Origin: Legionellales bacterium
GTDB taxonomy: Bacteria > Pseudomonadota > Gammaproteobacteria > Berkiellales > Berkiellaceae
Direction of reading: 5' to 3'
DNA: 42,591 bases
NCBI GenBank assembly: GCA_947475765.1
Contig: CANJMM010000013.1
Location: forward strand, 1 to 42,591
Of the stretch, positions 42,255 through 42,591 are shown piece after piece. The first letter of the stretch is position 1, and each line of letters opens with the position of its first letter. The translations under genes were made by a program, and so were the position numbers. The notes under the pieces are model-generated. The model made no database searches, was not told the origin of the DNA, and saw nothing but the letters and a program-made list of their open reading frames with translations.

Positions 42255-42591
42255 TTAAGCAGTTTCGCTTTCCATGTCTAAAATGCCATGCCTTAACGCC
42301 ATGTGCGTTAATTCAACATCGTTACTCACCTCAAGTTTTTCAAACAATCGATAACGATAGCTGTTCACTGTTTTAGGGCTCAAACATAATTTATCAGAAA
42401 TGTCTTGCACTTTTGTTCCGCTGGTAATCATCATCATGACTTGTAACTCACGATCGGATAAAGCATCAAATGGCGAAGCTTTGTCATCTGATAAATGTTT
42501 AAGAGCTAACTGATGGGCGATACCTGCGCTAATATAGCGCTTGCCTGAATAAACAGAATGAATGGCCTGAACCATTTCACTTAAATCGGAA
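42255..42591 (-). CDS. letA: LetA/GacA/UvrY response regulator (N-terminus cut by window)
   Basis: Only the C-terminal part (about 112 codons) is present: a linker and a LuxR/NarL-type helix-turn-helix, LSDRELQVMMMITSGTKVQDISDKLCLSPKTVNSYRYRLFEKLEV. The receiver domain lies beyond the window. Its place immediately upstream of uvrC is the conserved position of uvrY/gacA/letA. In Legionella, LetA with LetS switches on the small RNAs that relieve CsrA repression and start the transmissive phase, so it may also control Dot/Icm effector genes here. Confidence 0.9.
   Translation of the reverse strand, partial: SDLSEMVQAIHSVYSGKRYISAGIAHQLALKHLSDDKASPFDALSDRELQVMMMITSGTKVQDISDKLCLSPKTVNSYRYRLFEKLEVSNDVELTHMALRHGILDMESETA

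Overview
The window is a stretch of chromosome from an AT-rich gammaproteobacterium of the order Legionellales, the Legionella/Coxiella/Rickettsiella/Berkiella-like group. I cannot place it to genus from sequence alone. The placement rests on a nearly complete Dot/Icm (type IVB) secretion locus, ankyrin-repeat effector-like genes, and the gammaproteobacterial block uvrY/letA-uvrC-pgsA-tRNA(Gly,Cys,Leu).

Region 1 (1-14562) is the Dot/Icm locus. On the minus strand lie icmS and icmP/dotM, the latter cut by the window edge. Divergent from them is one long plus-strand operon: dotD-dotC-dotB-icmT-icmL-like-dotJ-dotI-dotH-dotG-dotF-dotE-dotN-dotP-dotO. It encodes the outer-membrane core (DotC, DotD, DotH), the inner-membrane and connecting channel (DotG, DotF, DotE, DotP, DotI, DotJ, IcmT), the ATPases DotB and DotO, and parts of the coupling complex (IcmS, DotM, DotN). 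Three things are unusual: dotDCB runs straight into icmT as in IncI conjugation systems, there is no icmQ/icmR between icmS and icmP, and DotG is only 480 aa.

Region 2 (14576-18760) is accessory. It holds an ankyrin gene, a 325-bp element bounded by perfect 56-bp inverted repeats, a tandem 32-bp repeat, a DUF234-type ATPase/nuclease, and an AbiE-type toxin-antitoxin pair with a palindromic operator.

Region 3 (18884-33799) is mostly housekeeping: an RpoS-like sigma factor, RmuC, a YiiX-like papain-fold hydrolase, a serine-pathway SerB-SerA fusion, ArgS, a glucosaminidase, an L,D-transpeptidase, and a cytochrome bd operon (cydP-cydA-cydB-cydX) that includes two tiny subunits. Mixed in are two proteins of unknown function that could be effectors. 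One is 520 aa with a nucleoside-hydrolase-like N-terminus; the other is a 343-aa membrane protein with an internal repeat.

Region 4 (33991-39106) is a second accessory patch. It has a small protein with a bacteriocin-like leader, an alpha/beta hydrolase, a GIY-YIG protein, a frameshifted ATPase, an array of three TTGTAC-N7-GTACAA palindromes, a paralogue of the first ankyrin gene, and another AAA ATPase behind an 18-bp-arm palindrome. Region 5 (39348-42591) is the conserved tRNA-pgsA-uvrC-letA block; letA is cut by the window end.

A pattern across the window is abundant short tandem duplication. Inside genes the units are 6 or 9 bp and stay in frame. In the dot/icm operon they sit at or just after stop codons.
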